In this document: in pieces, positions 21,066-30,776 of the stretch
Position numbering within the stretch: the first letter of the stretch is position 1
How the letters are laid out: the number at the start of each line of letters is the position of its first letter
Translations under genes and position numbers: made by a program
Origin: Algoriphagus aquaeductus
Lineage (GTDB): Bacteria > Bacteroidota > Bacteroidia > Cytophagales > Cyclobacteriaceae
Assembly: GCF_003253485.1 (NCBI RefSeq)
Contig: NZ_QKTX01000014.1
Coordinates: 62,001 to 126,000, forward strand
Reading direction: 5' to 3'
Length of the DNA: 64,000 bases
The notes under the pieces: generated by a model
The model's input: the letters and a program-made list of their open reading frames with translations, nothing else
Databases searched by the model: none
What the model was told of the DNA's origin: nothing

Positions 21066-21119
21066 TATATAGAATTAGTTTGAATTCATCAGGGTGGGAT
21101 GGAAGTTTTAAAAAAATAT

Positions 21120-21140
21120 TCAGGATCCTGATTTTTATCA
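21120..21140. promoter_or_regulatory. Candidate FNR/CRP-type site and adjoining palindrome upstream of the nitrate operon
   Basis: TGATTTTTATCA at 21129-21140 is TGAT-N4-ATCA, the core of an FNR-type site. It overlaps TCAGGATCCTGA (21120-21131), a perfect 12-bp palindrome. The operon start codon is about 240 bp downstream, so a long leader or an unrecognised promoter lies in between. Confidence 0.5.
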
Positions 21141-21382
21141 TGTATTCGGCAGATGGCCTCCTATACCTTCGGCCCATATTTCACTGGTAAAAGTCGTGGC
21201 TAGGATCGGATCAATCTAAAAAATAAGAACTGGCGAACCGAGATTCCTGCTAGTGTCCTGTCCGTGAGAAATAATTAATATACTAAATCGAGCAGGGGTG
21301 AGCTTCCCTCTTGAGTTGATTATCCCAGTGCATACCTGCCAAGAAAGGCAGGTCTATCCTTTGAAAAATAAATCAGAAATCG
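21141..21382 (+). other. Long leader region of the nitrate reductase operon
   Basis: No protein gene is seen here. A 7-bp perfect hairpin ACCTGCC-AAGAAA-GGCAGGT stands at 21334-21353, 29 bp before the start codon. The remaining sequence has GC-rich pieces (GAGCAGGGGTGAGC near 21290) unlike the AT-rich promoter to its left. This could be a structured 5' UTR. It does not match any riboswitch I can recognise. Confidence 0.35.
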
Positions 21383-22720
21383 ATGAAAACTTGGCTGACA
21401 GTTTGGGAACCGGAAAATGAATCATTTTGGAACTCTCAAGGGAAAAATATCGCCTGGCGTACGCTGACCATCACGACAATCTCCTTGGTGCTTTCTTTTG
21501 CTACTTGGTTTATGGTCAGTGCCATCGTCACCAGACTGGATGGCGTGGGATTTAAATTTACCTCCAATCAACTCTTTTGGCTGGCCGCTTTGCCGGGACT
21601 TGCGGCAGGTACGCTCCGGATCATCCACACGTTTTTGATCCCTATTTATGGGACTCGGCATGTGATCACCATTTCTACTTTTATTAAACTGATTCCGGTC
21701 ATTGGTTTTGGTCTGGCGGTCATGGACCCGAATACACCTTATTGGGTTTTTGTCGTATTGGCACTTACGGCAGGATTTGGGGGTGGTGATTTCTCTTCCT
21801 ACATGCCTTCTACCAATTTATTTTTTCCCTCAAGACTGAAGGGTGCAGCTTTGGGAATTCAGGCCGGGATCGGCAATTTCGGTGTGAGCCTGGCCCAATT
21901 TATGACTCCCATGATGCTGGGAGTGGCGCTTTATGGCGGTCCTCAGGTTTTTTCAAAAATCAACCTGGCAGGTGACTGGATCCAATCGGAAATCTACCTT
22001 CAGAGTGCTGCTTTTTGGTATGCTCCTTTACTCATCATTGTTGGGGTTCTCTGCTGGTTAATGCTCAAAAGCATCCCGATCAAATCCAGCTTTCAGGAGC
22101 AGCTTGGAATTTTCAAGGATAAGCATACCTGGTATTGCACGGTGATTTACTTCATGACCTTTGGAACTTTCGCAGGGCTATCTGCCGCATTTCCACTTTT
22201 GCTCAAGTCAGTTTACAGCCCATTTGATCCTAGTTTGGATCCTTTGAAATATGCCTTTTATGGTCCTTTGATCGGTTCGGCTGCCAGGGTGGCTTTTGGT
22301 TTTGTTGCGGATAAAACAGGGGGTGCCATTTTGACGACGATCTCCGGAATCGGACTTTTGGTTTGCACTTTAGCTATTATTTTCTTTAACTTATTAGAGC
22401 CAAGTGGAATTGATCAAATGGGTCTTTTCATCACCGTGATGTTGTTATTGTTCTTTTTCACCGGAATTGGCAATGCTTCTACCTTCAAGCAATTCCCGGT
22501 GATTTTCAAGCACAACCCGATCCATGCCTCCGGTGTCATTGGTTGGACCGCTGCCATTGGCGCCTATGGTCCCTTTATATTTTCTCTTGCCATCAGTGCC
22601 TTTATGGGTGCTACCGGAAATGCGACCGGTTTCTTTCAAATACTAGCGGTTTTCCTTGTCATCGCTACCGGAATCAATTGGTTTTTCTACAACCGAAAAG
22701 GGGCTGAAAGACCTTGTTAA
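21383..22720 (+). CDS. narK: Nitrate/nitrite porter, NarK type (first gene of the respiratory-type operon)
   Basis: A 445-residue major facilitator protein with 12 predicted helices. The nitrate-nitrite-porter signature is seen at about residues 130-170 (GFGGGDFSSYMPSTN and GIQAGIGNFGVSLAQF). The two substrate-binding arginines of the family are present: R79 in helix 2 (AGTLRI) and the arginine in IGSAARVAFG in helix 8. It moves nitrate in and/or nitrite out across the inner membrane. It opens an operon of ten genes with gaps of about 0-26 bp, containing a molybdopterin reductase and its electron-transfer subunits. Candidate FNR and Rrf2 sites stand upstream. Confidence 0.9.
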   Translation: MKTWLTVWEPENESFWNSQGKNIAWRTLTITTISLVLSFATWFMVSAIVTRLDGVGFKFTSNQLFWLAALPGLAAGTLRIIHTFLIPIYGTRHVITISTFIKLIPVIGFGLAVMDPNTPYWVFVVLALTAGFGGGDFSSYMPSTNLFFPSRLKGAALGIQAGIGNFGVSLAQFMTPMMLGVALYGGPQVFSKINLAGDWIQSEIYLQSAAFWYAPLLIIVGVLCWLMLKSIPIKSSFQEQLGIFKDKHTWYCTVIYFMTFGTFAGLSAAFPLLLKSVYSPFDPSLDPLKYAFYGPLIGSAARVAFGFVADKTGGAILTTISGIGLLVCTLAIIFFNLLEPSGIDQMGLFITVMLLLFFFTGIGNASTFKQFPVIFKHNPIHASGVIGWTAAIGAYGPFIFSLAISAFMGATGNATGFFQILAVFLVIATGINWFFYNRKGAERPC

Positions 22721-22733
22721 ACCCATCTTACCC

Positions 22734-23789
22734 ATGATTCGACTCCTCCAAACCCTCAACAAAATGGCACTGATCAAGGCCTCGATTGCAGCTATTGCAA
22801 TCATGGTCTTGGTATTTGTCGGCTCCAGAAATCTCCAGAATTTTGACGCGGCACTCATTGCCTACCTGTTGGGGACGGTGTTTGCTGTTTTTGGGATTGC
22901 GTATCGCTATTCCGTTTGGCTACAGCGGCCACCTACGCGATTGTATTGGAGACGAAGCATACAGTTTTTGTTCAGTAGGGATTTCCCTTTTTACCTAGTC
23001 CGGAGTGTCAGGCTGTTTTTTCAAAATATTCTCTTCCAACGATTTATCTACCATCGTAGTAGGACCCGATGGATCGGCCATTTTCTCTTGGCCACGGGCT
23101 GTTTGATTGCATTTGCGGTGACGATCCCCTTGACTTTGGGCTGGATTCACTTTGAGTTTAAGCCAGGCAATGACACGATTTATTATGCAAAAGTTTTTGG
23201 GTTTGAAGCAGGGTCTTTTGAGCTGGGTTCATTCATTGCATTTATGGCTTTCCATGCTTTGGTATGGTGCTCGGTCCTGGTGACGATCGGAGCGGTGATG
23301 ATGATGAAGCGCCGATTGACAGACGGGGGATTGATCGCTACACAGACCTTTGAGGGAGATTGGCTGCCCCTGGTGTTGCTGATTGCGATCTCTATTACTG
23401 GCTTGGGAATATCATACGATTATACTTTTCTCCAGGGAAAAACCTACCAATTCATGGCTGTAACCCATGCAGTGACAGTCATCCTGTTTTTGGTTTGGAT
23501 TCCTTTTGGGAAGTTTTTCCACATCTTCCAGCGGCTGGCACAGCTGGGGGCCAATCTTTATCGCTATGAAGGGAAAAAGCGTGGAATGGCGGTCTGCCCT
23601 CATACCAAAGAGGAGTTTGCGACTCAGCTACATATCGATGATCTCAAGGACGTTACCAAAGAATTGGGTTTCGATTTCACCCTGAAAAACGGGAATAGTC
23701 ATCTGGACTTAAGTCCGGAAGGCAAGCGGGCTGCATTGGCCAAAGCACATTTTGAAGCAAGAAAAAATGCCGGAGCTTTCTTCGGATAA
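22734..23789 (+). CDS. NarI-like membrane cytochrome b subunit
   Basis: A 351-residue membrane protein. The ATG at 22734 follows the narK stop by 13 bp; the frame also extends back into narK, which I reject. It has about six helices. Histidines suitable for two b hemes lie in RWIGHFLLATG, FMAFHALVWC, MAVTHAVTVIL and GKFFHIFQR, a layout like the cytochrome b subunit of NarI, DsrM or HmeC. A soluble C-terminal segment of about 80 residues (from MAVCPHTKEEF) faces the cytoplasm. It probably oxidises quinol and passes electrons to the ferredoxin and molybdenum subunits encoded next. Exact subfamily is not certain. Confidence 0.7.
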   Translation: MIRLLQTLNKMALIKASIAAIAIMVLVFVGSRNLQNFDAALIAYLLGTVFAVFGIAYRYSVWLQRPPTRLYWRRSIQFLFSRDFPFYLVRSVRLFFQNILFQRFIYHRSRTRWIGHFLLATGCLIAFAVTIPLTLGWIHFEFKPGNDTIYYAKVFGFEAGSFELGSFIAFMAFHALVWCSVLVTIGAVMMMKRRLTDGGLIATQTFEGDWLPLVLLIAISITGLGISYDYTFLQGKTYQFMAVTHAVTVILFLVWIPFGKFFHIFQRLAQLGANLYRYEGKKRGMAVCPHTKEEFATQLHIDDLKDVTKELGFDFTLKNGNSHLDLSPEGKRAALAKAHFEARKNAGAFFG

Positions 23790-23801
23790 AAATACCAGAC
23801 C

Positions 23802-26018
23802 ATGGCAAAATTACCTACCTCAGTAGATTCGATTATCGAGCAATACGGCCCACACAAAGGCTATACGCCCAAAGAGGGCTTTCAGGGGGTTCATGAACCC
23901 GATAAGTTGGTCAAAACCCACTGCTGCTTTTGTGGGATGCAATGCGGGATACAGCTCAAAGTCAAGGACAACAAGGTAGCAGGCTTTGAACCTTGGATGG
24001 AGTTTCCTTTCAATGAAGGAAGGCTTTGTCCGAAGGGTGTGCAGCGTTATCTGCAAAACAATCACCCCGATCGTCTTCTGCATCCGATTCGCCGAGTAGA
24101 AGGAAAAGGCTTTGAACAGACTTCCTGGGAAGAAGGCATGAGTAAAACAGTCAGTGAAATCCAACGCATCCAAAACACCCATGGTCGTGATGCCTTTGCT
24201 ATGCTTTCTGGCGTGTCTCTAACCAATGAAAAGAGCTACATGGTGGGTAAGTTTGCCCGGGTTGCCTTGAAAACCGCCAATCTCGATTACAATGGTCGAC
24301 TCTGCATGGTCAGTGCCGGTGCCGGAAATAAAAAGGCCTTTGGTCTGGATCGTATTTCCAATTCCTGGGAGGACCTGAAGCATGCGGAAGTGATCATCAT
24401 TGCCGGAACCAACATCTCCGAGACTTTCCCTACACTGACGCATTACATTTGGCAGGCACGTGACAACGGAGCCAAACTCATTGTGGTCGATCCTCGGGTG
24501 ACGCCGATTGCCCGTACCGCAGACTTGCATCTCCCCGTTCGTCCGGGTGGAGATTCAGCACTTTTTGGTGCCATGCTCAAGATTCTGGCGGATAATGACT
24601 GGCTGGATCATGATTTTATAGACAATTACACTTCTGGTTTCCAGGAATCCATCGACGCCGTAAAGGATTACGATCTGGCTTGGGCGGAAGAGAAAACAGG
24701 GATTCCTGCTGCCAAAATCCAGCTGGCCGCTGAGTGGTGGGGTAAAGCTAAAACCAGCTTTCTCCTGCATGCCCGAGGCATAGAGCATCATACCAAAGGC
24801 GTGGACAATGTGCTCAGTTGCATCAATTTGGTGCTGGCTACCGGCCGAATCGGAAAGCCTTACTGCGGCTATGGTACCATCACCGGGCAGGGTAATGGTC
24901 AAGGTGGCCGGGAGCACGGCCACAAGTGCGATCAGCTTCCTGGCAACCGAGACATTACCAATCCGGAGCATCGAAAATACATCGCAGATGTCTGGGGAAT
25001 CGACGAAAAAGATATGCCGGGTAAAGGCCTTTCTGCTTATGAAATCATCGAAGCTATCCATCGTGGAGAAATCAAAGGCTTGATTACCATTTGCTTCAAT
25101 CCCCTGGTGTCTTTACCCAATAATAATTTTGTGCGGGAGGCTTTGGAAAAGCTGGAATACTACGTAGCCATCGATTTTTTCCTCAATGAGACGGCGCGTC
25201 ACGCGGACTTGATCTTGCCCGGGTCGCTTCATGAGGAAGAGGAGGGGACCGTGACTACTGCCGAAGGCCGAGTGGTCAAAATCAACCAAGCGATTACACC
25301 TCCAGGTGAGGCTCGTAAAGACAGTGCGATTCTGATGGAATTGGCGCGTAGACTTGGTGCAGGGGACAAGTTTGCTTATGAGAAAGCTGAAGACATCTTT
25401 AATGAACTCCGAGTGGCTTCCAAAGGTGGAACGGCGGATTACTTTGGGATCACCTATGAGAAAATCGAGAAAAACATGGGTGTGTTCTGGCCCTGTCCAT
25501 CCGAAGATCATCCGGGTACTCCAAGGCTTTGGGAGGATAAAAAATTCAGGACCCCTGACGGAAAAGCTCACTTCAACCCAGTTCCCTATCGCGAACCATC
25601 CGAAGTCGTGGACAAAGAATACCCTGTCGTCATGACTACCGGTCGGGTGGTGTCTCAATACCTAAGTGGATCACAAACCCGCCGGATCGGCAAACTCGTG
25701 GATCAATATCCGGAGCCACTTCTGGAAATTCATCCCAAGCTCGCCTACCAATATGGGATCAAGGATGGAGATCAGGTGACGGTGAAAACCCGTCGTGGAG
25801 AAGCAACTTTCCCAGCGCAACTGGTAGAAACCATTCGGGAGGATACTGTTTTCATCCCTTACCACTGGGGAGGAAAGCATTCAGCCAATCAGCTCACCAT
25901 CGGCACATTGGATCCCGTGAGTAAAATCCCCGAGTTCAAAGTCTGCGCTTGTCAGCTGATCCCGACAGGCAAAATGGCTTCCGTGAAAGTAAAAGAAACA
26001 GCCTATCAAAGTTTTTAA
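23802..26018 (+). CDS. Nas-type molybdopterin nitrate reductase catalytic subunit
   Basis: A 738-residue molybdo-bis-MGD oxidoreductase. The N-terminal [4Fe-4S] site is C41-x2-C44-x3-C48-x27-C76. The molybdenum ligand is predicted to be C168 in [10 protein letters not shown], a cysteine as in Nas and Nap and unlike the aspartate of NarG. There is no Tat or Sec signal, so the enzyme is cytoplasmic. Its length fits assimilatory NasA/NarB-type subunits, yet it sits with a cytochrome b, a four-cluster ferredoxin and a Rieske protein, and flanked by two NarK porters. I infer quinol-linked nitrate reduction. Another anion substrate such as chlorate or selenate cannot be excluded from sequence alone. 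Confidence 0.82.
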   Translation: MAKLPTSVDSIIEQYGPHKGYTPKEGFQGVHEPDKLVKTHCCFCGMQCGIQLKVKDNKVAGFEPWMEFPFNEGRLCPKGVQRYLQNNHPDRLLHPIRRVEGKGFEQTSWEEGMSKTVSEIQRIQNTHGRDAFAMLSGVSLTNEKSYMVGKFARVALKTANLDYNGRLCMVSAGAGNKKAFGLDRISNSWEDLKHAEVIIIAGTNISETFPTLTHYIWQARDNGAKLIVVDPRVTPIARTADLHLPVRPGGDSALFGAMLKILADNDWLDHDFIDNYTSGFQESIDAVKDYDLAWAEEKTGIPAAKIQLAAEWWGKAKTSFLLHARGIEHHTKGVDNVLSCINLVLATGRIGKPYCGYGTITGQGNGQGGREHGHKCDQLPGNRDITNPEHRKYIADVWGIDEKDMPGKGLSAYEIIEAIHRGEIKGLITICFNPLVSLPNNNFVREALEKLEYYVAIDFFLNETARHADLILPGSLHEEEEGTVTTAEGRVVKINQAITPPGEARKDSAILMELARRLGAGDKFAYEKAEDIFNELRVASKGGTADYFGITYEKIEKNMGVFWPCPSEDHPGTPRLWEDKKFRTPDGKAHFNPVPYREPSEVVDKEYPVVMTTGRVVSQYLSGSQTRRIGKLVDQYPEPLLEIHPKLAYQYGIKDGDQVTVKTRRGEATFPAQLVETIREDTVFIPYHWGGKHSANQLTIGTLDPVSKIPEFKVCACQLIPTGKMASVKVKETAYQSF

Positions 26019-26036
26019 CCTAACGACCCTTTAACC

Positions 26037-26609
26037 ATGCAAAACCCTCAATACAATCAGCAGATGGAGTTTTTCATCGACATGCAGCGCTGCATTGGCT
26101 GCCATGCCTGTGAGATGGCCTGTGCTGAGTGTGAAACCAACGGACAGGAGAGCATGATTCACATTCACTATGTGGAGCGCGCGGTCTCTGTACAGACCAC
26201 GGTACAGGTGTGTATGCACTGCGAAGATCCGGTCTGCGCCAATGTTTGCCCGGCAGATGCCATCACCAAAGACGATTTTGGAGTAGTGCACACCGCCAAT
26301 ACTTCCCGCTGCATCGGCTGCTCCAACTGTGTGTTGGCATGTCCTTTTGGTGTGCCAAAGAAAGAAGAGAAAGCCGAACTGATGATGAAATGCAACATGT
26401 GCTACGATCGGACCAGCGCCGGTAAAAAGCCGATGTGCGCAACCGTATGTCCCAGTCAGGCGCTTTTCTACGGAACACGTGAGGAAATCGAAAAGCTCAG
26501 GCCCAACAGTACTCCGGTCAATAAATTTCTTTTTGGCCAGGAACAAGTCAATACCAAAGTCAATATCATGATGCCAAAGGGCAGCACCGAATTGAGAATA
26601 CACGAATAA
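26037..26609 (+). CDS. Four-cluster [4Fe-4S] ferredoxin subunit (NrfC/DmsB type)
   Basis: A 190-residue iron-sulfur protein. Four cysteine groups are readable: [38 protein letters not shown] and KCNMCYD...MCATVC, which would bind four [4Fe-4S] clusters. This is the electron-wire subunit typical of molybdopterin oxidoreductases. No signal peptide is present, in keeping with a cytoplasmic catalytic subunit. It starts 18 bp after the catalytic gene. It should link the cytochrome b and/or Rieske subunits to the N-terminal cluster of the molybdenum protein. Confidence 0.9.
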   Translation: MQNPQYNQQMEFFIDMQRCIGCHACEMACAECETNGQESMIHIHYVERAVSVQTTVQVCMHCEDPVCANVCPADAITKDDFGVVHTANTSRCIGCSNCVLACPFGVPKKEEKAELMMKCNMCYDRTSAGKKPMCATVCPSQALFYGTREEIEKLRPNSTPVNKFLFGQEQVNTKVNIMMPKGSTELRIHE

Positions 26610-26623
26610 AATTACCCTGCACT

Positions 26624-27130
26624 ATGTCCAAAGATCCTAATCAGGAAATCCCAAAATGGAAACAGGATTTCCCAATTGAGCAAAAAGAAGCCACACACGT
26701 TTCCAGGAGGGAGTTTGCCAAGTTTCTGACCCTGCTTTCCGGAGCTTTGGCAGTAGGCAATACTGCCATTGTGGTCAAATCTCTGGCCTTTCCTGAAAAG
26801 CCTCTGATCGGAGAGCATCCGATCTGCTTGGAGTCACAGGTAGCTGAAGGAGAGTCTTTCCAGTTTGAGATTGAAGGTTCCAAGACGATTCCTTACCTGC
26901 TGATCAATCTCGGAGAGGGAGAGTGGAGGGCGTTTGAGCAAAAATGCACCCACCTCTCCTGTGCGGTAAAATACCGACATGATATTGGGCAGATCGAGTG
27001 TCCATGCCACAAGGGTTATTTCAATGCCCGTACGGGTGATGTGATCCAGGGGCCTCCTCCCAGACCGCTTCCGCAGTTGGAGGTCGTGATCCGTGAAGGT
27101 CAAGTATTTGTCAAAGCCCAAACCGTCTAA
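26624..27130 (+). CDS. Tat-dependent Rieske [2Fe-2S] protein
   Basis: A 168-residue protein. A twin-arginine motif S27-R-R-E-F-A-K precedes a hydrophobic segment (about residues 34-56), so the C-terminal domain should be exported and anchored like the Rieske subunit of a bc complex. The cluster ligands are C108-T-H110 and C126-P-C128-H129. C113 and C128 are placed to form the disulfide that marks high-potential bc1-type Rieske centres. It lies 14 bp after the ferredoxin gene. Together with the cytochrome b gene it suggests a quinol-oxidising module on the outer face, an unusual partner for a cytoplasmic Nas-type reductase. Confidence 0.88.
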   Translation: MSKDPNQEIPKWKQDFPIEQKEATHVSRREFAKFLTLLSGALAVGNTAIVVKSLAFPEKPLIGEHPICLESQVAEGESFQFEIEGSKTIPYLLINLGEGEWRAFEQKCTHLSCAVKYRHDIGQIECPCHKGYFNARTGDVIQGPPPRPLPQLEVVIREGQVFVKAQTV

Positions 27131-27141
27131 ATACAAAAGCC

Positions 27142-27396
27142 ATGAGTGATTTTAGACAATCTCAAAACGAGGCGCATCCCAATAAAACCAATACTCTGAT
27201 GACGGGGATCATTCTTTTGTTGATCCTGTTTGTCACGATTCAGATTTGGTTTCTGTTTGGTGCGCTCAATAATGCCCTTCAGGAAAATCTCAATTTTGCG
27301 ATTACTACCGCAGTAGGTTCCTTGGTTTTTGCCTTCGCTTCCTTTTGGCTTCTGCGGTATCTTCCGGATCCTATCAAAAAAAGAAAGAAAAAGTAA
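27142..27396 (+). CDS. Small two-helix membrane protein of the nitrate operon
   Basis: An 84-residue protein with a polar start, two transmembrane segments (TGIILLLILFVTIQIWFLF and NFAITTAVGSLVFAFASFWLL) and a very basic tail RKKK. It starts 11 bp after the Rieske gene and ends 24 bp before the second porter, so it belongs to the operon. The size and topology suit a small structural subunit of a membrane complex. I do not recognise its family with certainty. Confidence 0.75.
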   Translation: MSDFRQSQNEAHPNKTNTLMTGIILLLILFVTIQIWFLFGALNNALQENLNFAITTAVGSLVFAFASFWLLRYLPDPIKKRKKK

Positions 27397-27420
27397 CCCA
27401 TCTCACCAAATCCCAGGATC

Positions 27421-28914
27421 ATGAGTGAAGCTATTCCTTCCGGCGCCCATCGGATCTTATTCCTCAATACCCTTGCATTTACCCTATGCTTTGCTGCCTG
27501 GACCTTCAATGGGGTCATGGTGACGTTTCTTGTAGACAATGGCATCTTTGACTGGAGTCAAGTCCAAATCGGATGGCTTTTGGGAATACCGATTTTGACA
27601 GGTTCGGTAATGAGGCTTCCACTTGGTATTTTGACTGACAAATATGGGGGGAAGTGGATTTTCGTAGGCCTTCTTTTGCTCACGGCTATTCCCATGTTTT
27701 TACTCAGTTTTACTGATTCCTTTGCTTGGTATGCGGTGATGAGTTTTGGGTTTGGACTGGCGGGGGCAGGATTTGCTGTGGGTATCGGTTATACTTCCGT
27801 GTGGTATCCCAAGCATTGGCAAGGACGTGCGCTTGGAATATTCGGTGCCGGTAATGCCGGTGCGGCCATTACTACTTTGCTGGCACCGACTCTGCTCAAT
27901 ACTTTCACCGGCCATGGCCAAAATCCAGACGCATGGAAAACGCTCCCCATGATCTATGCGGCCGTTTTGGTTGGGATGGCTGTGCTTTTTGCCCTGTTGG
28001 CAAAAAATAAGAAACCAGCCGTCTCTACCCGAACAATGGCACAAACGCTCAAACCACTGGGAAATATTCGGGTATGGAGATTTGGGCTGTATTACTTTTT
28101 GGTATTCGGGTGTTTTGTGGCGTTTTCCCAATGGCTTGTTCCGTACTTTACCAATGTGTATGGTACGAGTTTGGTGATTGCCGGGCTATTTGCTTCACTT
28201 TTTAGCCTTCCTTCCGGGGTCATTCGAGCATTGGGCGGGTGGATGAGTGATAAATTTGGAGCCAGAAAAGTCATGTTTGGGGTGTTCAAATGGTCTATTG
28301 CCATCAGTGCGCTGCTGATGATTCCAAAAATGGAAATCTTTTCTCCCGGAAAAGGGATCAATGCGACCCAAAAAGGCACGGTCGCAGAGGTTACAGAAAC
28401 TGCTGTGGTGATGGAAAATGGTAAAATATATACCTATTCCCCCAAAACTGCACAGCAGGAAATCAAAGCCGAAATAGCGCCAATCTTTCCTAAAAAGTCC
28501 TCTTGGCAAGAACCCTTTGTCAAGCCAGGCGATCAGGTAGAAAAAAAGCAACTGGTGGTCAAAGGGATTACCCGAATCAATTTTGAAGCGAACATGTGGG
28601 TCTTTGCTGTGCTGACGCTGGTGGTAGGGATCGTGTGGGGGATAGGCAAAGCTTCGGTATACAAGTTTATCCCGGATTATTTCCCCAATGAAGTCGGTGT
28701 TGTGGGAGGGATGGTCGGCGTGATCGGGGGATTGGGTGGGTTCTTTTGTCCCATTCTATTTGGATACCTGCTTGAGGGAACCGGGCTTTGGACCAGTAGC
28801 TGGATGTTGATGCTGGGCTTGTCCATTCTTTGCTATTTCTGGATGTCCAAAGTAGTCAAAGCCATCCTGAAGCGTCATGCCCCGGAACTTTCAGATAGAA
28901 TCGATCATCATTAA
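27421..28914 (+). CDS. Nitrate/nitrite porter with an inserted periplasmic domain
   Basis: A 497-residue NarK-type porter. It has the porter arginines (R65 in GSVMRLPLG, R270-like in SGVIRALGGW) and the glycine-rich motif GIFGAGNAGAAITT. About 85 extra residues (roughly 303-388) interrupt the protein between helices 9 and 10, a loop predicted to be periplasmic. The insert has beta-rich text such as GTVAEVTETAVVMENG and EPFVKPGDQVEKKQL, reminiscent of a biotinyl/lipoyl-like or barrel-sandwich fold, but without a recognised lipoylation lysine. This second porter in one operon may exchange nitrite for nitrate or work under other conditions. Confidence 0.85.
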   Translation: MSEAIPSGAHRILFLNTLAFTLCFAAWTFNGVMVTFLVDNGIFDWSQVQIGWLLGIPILTGSVMRLPLGILTDKYGGKWIFVGLLLLTAIPMFLLSFTDSFAWYAVMSFGFGLAGAGFAVGIGYTSVWYPKHWQGRALGIFGAGNAGAAITTLLAPTLLNTFTGHGQNPDAWKTLPMIYAAVLVGMAVLFALLAKNKKPAVSTRTMAQTLKPLGNIRVWRFGLYYFLVFGCFVAFSQWLVPYFTNVYGTSLVIAGLFASLFSLPSGVIRALGGWMSDKFGARKVMFGVFKWSIAISALLMIPKMEIFSPGKGINATQKGTVAEVTETAVVMENGKIYTYSPKTAQQEIKAEIAPIFPKKSSWQEPFVKPGDQVEKKQLVVKGITRINFEANMWVFAVLTLVVGIVWGIGKASVYKFIPDYFPNEVGVVGGMVGVIGGLGGFFCPILFGYLLEGTGLWTSSWMLMLGLSILCYFWMSKVVKAILKRHAPELSDRIDHH

Positions 28915-28917
28915 GCT

Positions 28918-29499
28918 ATGGACGGGCTGTCTGCATTTATCCTTGCCGGAGGCAAAAGTTCACGAATGGGGGCGGAGAAAGGGTTGATTCCTTTCAGAGG
29001 AAAACCCTTGATTCAGCATTTGATCGCGACGCTAGCTGAGCTGGAGATCAAGCCTGTGATCATTGGACATCACCCCGAATATCATCAATTTGAAATCTCT
29101 GTAATTGGGGATTTGATCCCAGACAAAGGCCCAATGGGTGGGATTTTTACCGCGCTGAGTCACAATGTTTCAAGTCATGCCTTGATTTTGAGCTGCGACA
29201 GTCCTTTGATCCAATCAGGTACCTTAAAAAAACTGATCACCATGAAAAGCAACTCGATTGTGGTGGGTCAGAGAGAGGAAAGGATCAATCCTTTTCCCGG
29301 GATTTATCCCACCTCTATTCTTCCTCAAGTGAAGCGGTGCCTGGAGGAAAATAAGCTCAAACTACAGGCATTTATCCTTGAGCAAGCGCATCAAATCATT
29401 CCGCTGGATCAAATTTCTTCCCAACCTGAAGCAGAATTTACGAATTTCAACTTCCCAAGTGATCTTTTGCCTTGGGAAGAACATAAAGAAAATAAGTAA
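28918..29499 (+). CDS. mobA: Molybdenum cofactor guanylyltransferase
   Basis: A 193-residue nucleotidyltransferase. The MobA signature LAGGKSSRMGAEKGLIPF is at the N-terminus, followed by IPDKGPMGGIFTAL and SCDSPLI, which bind GTP and metal. It attaches GMP to molybdopterin to give the MGD form needed by both nitrate reductases in the window. It starts 3 bp after the porter stop codon. At 193 residues it is normal for the family. Confidence 0.92.
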   Translation: MDGLSAFILAGGKSSRMGAEKGLIPFRGKPLIQHLIATLAELEIKPVIIGHHPEYHQFEISVIGDLIPDKGPMGGIFTALSHNVSSHALILSCDSPLIQSGTLKKLITMKSNSIVVGQREERINPFPGIYPTSILPQVKRCLEENKLKLQAFILEQAHQIIPLDQISSQPEAEFTNFNFPSDLLPWEEHKENK

Positions 29500-29516
29500 C
29501 ACCCAGCTATACCACG

Positions 29517-30776
29517 ATGGAGATTAAAATGAACTACTGGAAAAAACTCACCACCGAAGAGCGGCTCGCAAGGGTGCAGCAAGCCCTGAAAGACAATGTT
29601 GACTTCTACAAAGATGCGAGTCTCGGATATCCGGCATCTCGTCTGGATGATAAAGTATTTTCCAATGATGCACTGTTTCTGAAAGAAATGCCCGTTCTGA
29701 GCACCTTTGTCGCTAATCCCAATCACATCGGCTGTCATACGTTTGGTACTTCGGAGTTTGCTTTCAGAGGTACGCAAGCCATCGAGCGGGAGGTTCTGAG
29801 TATGATAGCGGTGGATTTGTTTAAAATCGAAGAAGGACAGTTTGATGGCTATATTTCTCCGGGCGGTACAGAGGCCAATGTGCAGGCCGTCTGGATATAC
29901 CGGAATGAGTTTATAAAAAAGTATGGCGCCAAATTGGACGAGATTGTCATTTTGGCTTCCGAAGACACGCATTATTCGATTCCCAAGGCTGCCAATCTTC
30001 TGATGCTGGATTGGGAAAAAATCCCCGTTGATCCTGTCACCCGTCAGCTTACCTTGGGTGCCGTGCGTCAAAGTGTGAGCGCTTGTCTTTCCAAAGGAAA
30101 AAAATATTTCATTGCGGTATCCAATTTGGGGACTACCATGTTTGGTTCAGTGGACGATCCCAAGATGTACACGGATATTTTGAACGAATATCAGTTGCCG
30201 TTCCGGTTGCATGTGGATGGTGCTTACGGTGGATTCGTCTATCCTTTTGGAGACTTCGAAAATCAGATCAATTTCACCAATCCGGACGTCTCCTCGATCA
30301 CCATCGATGCGCACAAGATGCTCCAGGCACCCTATGGTACAGGGATTTTTGTCTGTCGAAAGGGCCTCATTGAAAATGTGCTCACCTCTGAAGCTCAATA
30401 TGTGGAAGGGATGGACCTGACCCTTTGCGGTAGCCGTTCCGGTGCCAATGCAGTGGCGGTTTGGGTGATTCTCACCACCTACGGACCGCACAAATGGTAT
30501 GAGAAAATCTCTGTGATCAAGATGCGAACGAACTGGCTCTGTAAGCAATTGGATCAGTTGGGAATTACCTATTTTCGCGAGCCTGAGATGAATATTGTTA
30601 CCATTCGATCCGAATGTGTGCCTGAATCCATCGCACAAAAATATACCCTCGTGCCCCAATCTCATGATGAGTCCAATCAATGGTACAAAATTGTACTGAT
30701 GGATCATGTGGAAATCGAGCACCTCAAGGATTTTATCCAAGATATGGTATCTTCCCAAAGTCTAAGTCCAAGCTAA
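29517..30776 (+). CDS. PLP-dependent group II decarboxylase-like enzyme, substrate unknown
   Basis: A 419-residue pyridoxal-phosphate enzyme. Recognisable sites are SPGGTEANVQAVW (phosphate binding), HVDGAYGGFV (the aspartate that contacts the PLP ring) and the Schiff-base lysine in SITIDAHKMLQAPYGTG. These are features of glutamate/histidine/tyrosine-type decarboxylases. Translation may start at 29517 or at an in-frame ATG at 29529. It lies between mobA and the moaC-mogA fusion, and its stop codon directly abuts the next ATG, so it is firmly inside the cofactor operon. No role for such an enzyme in molybdenum cofactor or nitrate metabolism is known to me. Confidence 0.82.
   Translation: MEIKMNYWKKLTTEERLARVQQALKDNVDFYKDASLGYPASRLDDKVFSNDALFLKEMPVLSTFVANPNHIGCHTFGTSEFAFRGTQAIEREVLSMIAVDLFKIEEGQFDGYISPGGTEANVQAVWIYRNEFIKKYGAKLDEIVILASEDTHYSIPKAANLLMLDWEKIPVDPVTRQLTLGAVRQSVSACLSKGKKYFIAVSNLGTTMFGSVDDPKMYTDILNEYQLPFRLHVDGAYGGFVYPFGDFENQINFTNPDVSSITIDAHKMLQAPYGTGIFVCRKGLIENVLTSEAQYVEGMDLTLCGSRSGANAVAVWVILTTYGPHKWYEKISVIKMRTNWLCKQLDQLGITYFREPEMNIVTIRSECVPESIAQKYTLVPQSHDESNQWYKIVLMDHVEIEHLKDFIQDMVSSQSLSPS

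Noticed and set aside
22656..22733. Upstream start for the cytochrome b gene inside narK
   Set aside because: The extension lies within conserved narK sequence and lacks membrane-protein character. An ATG just after the narK stop codon is available.
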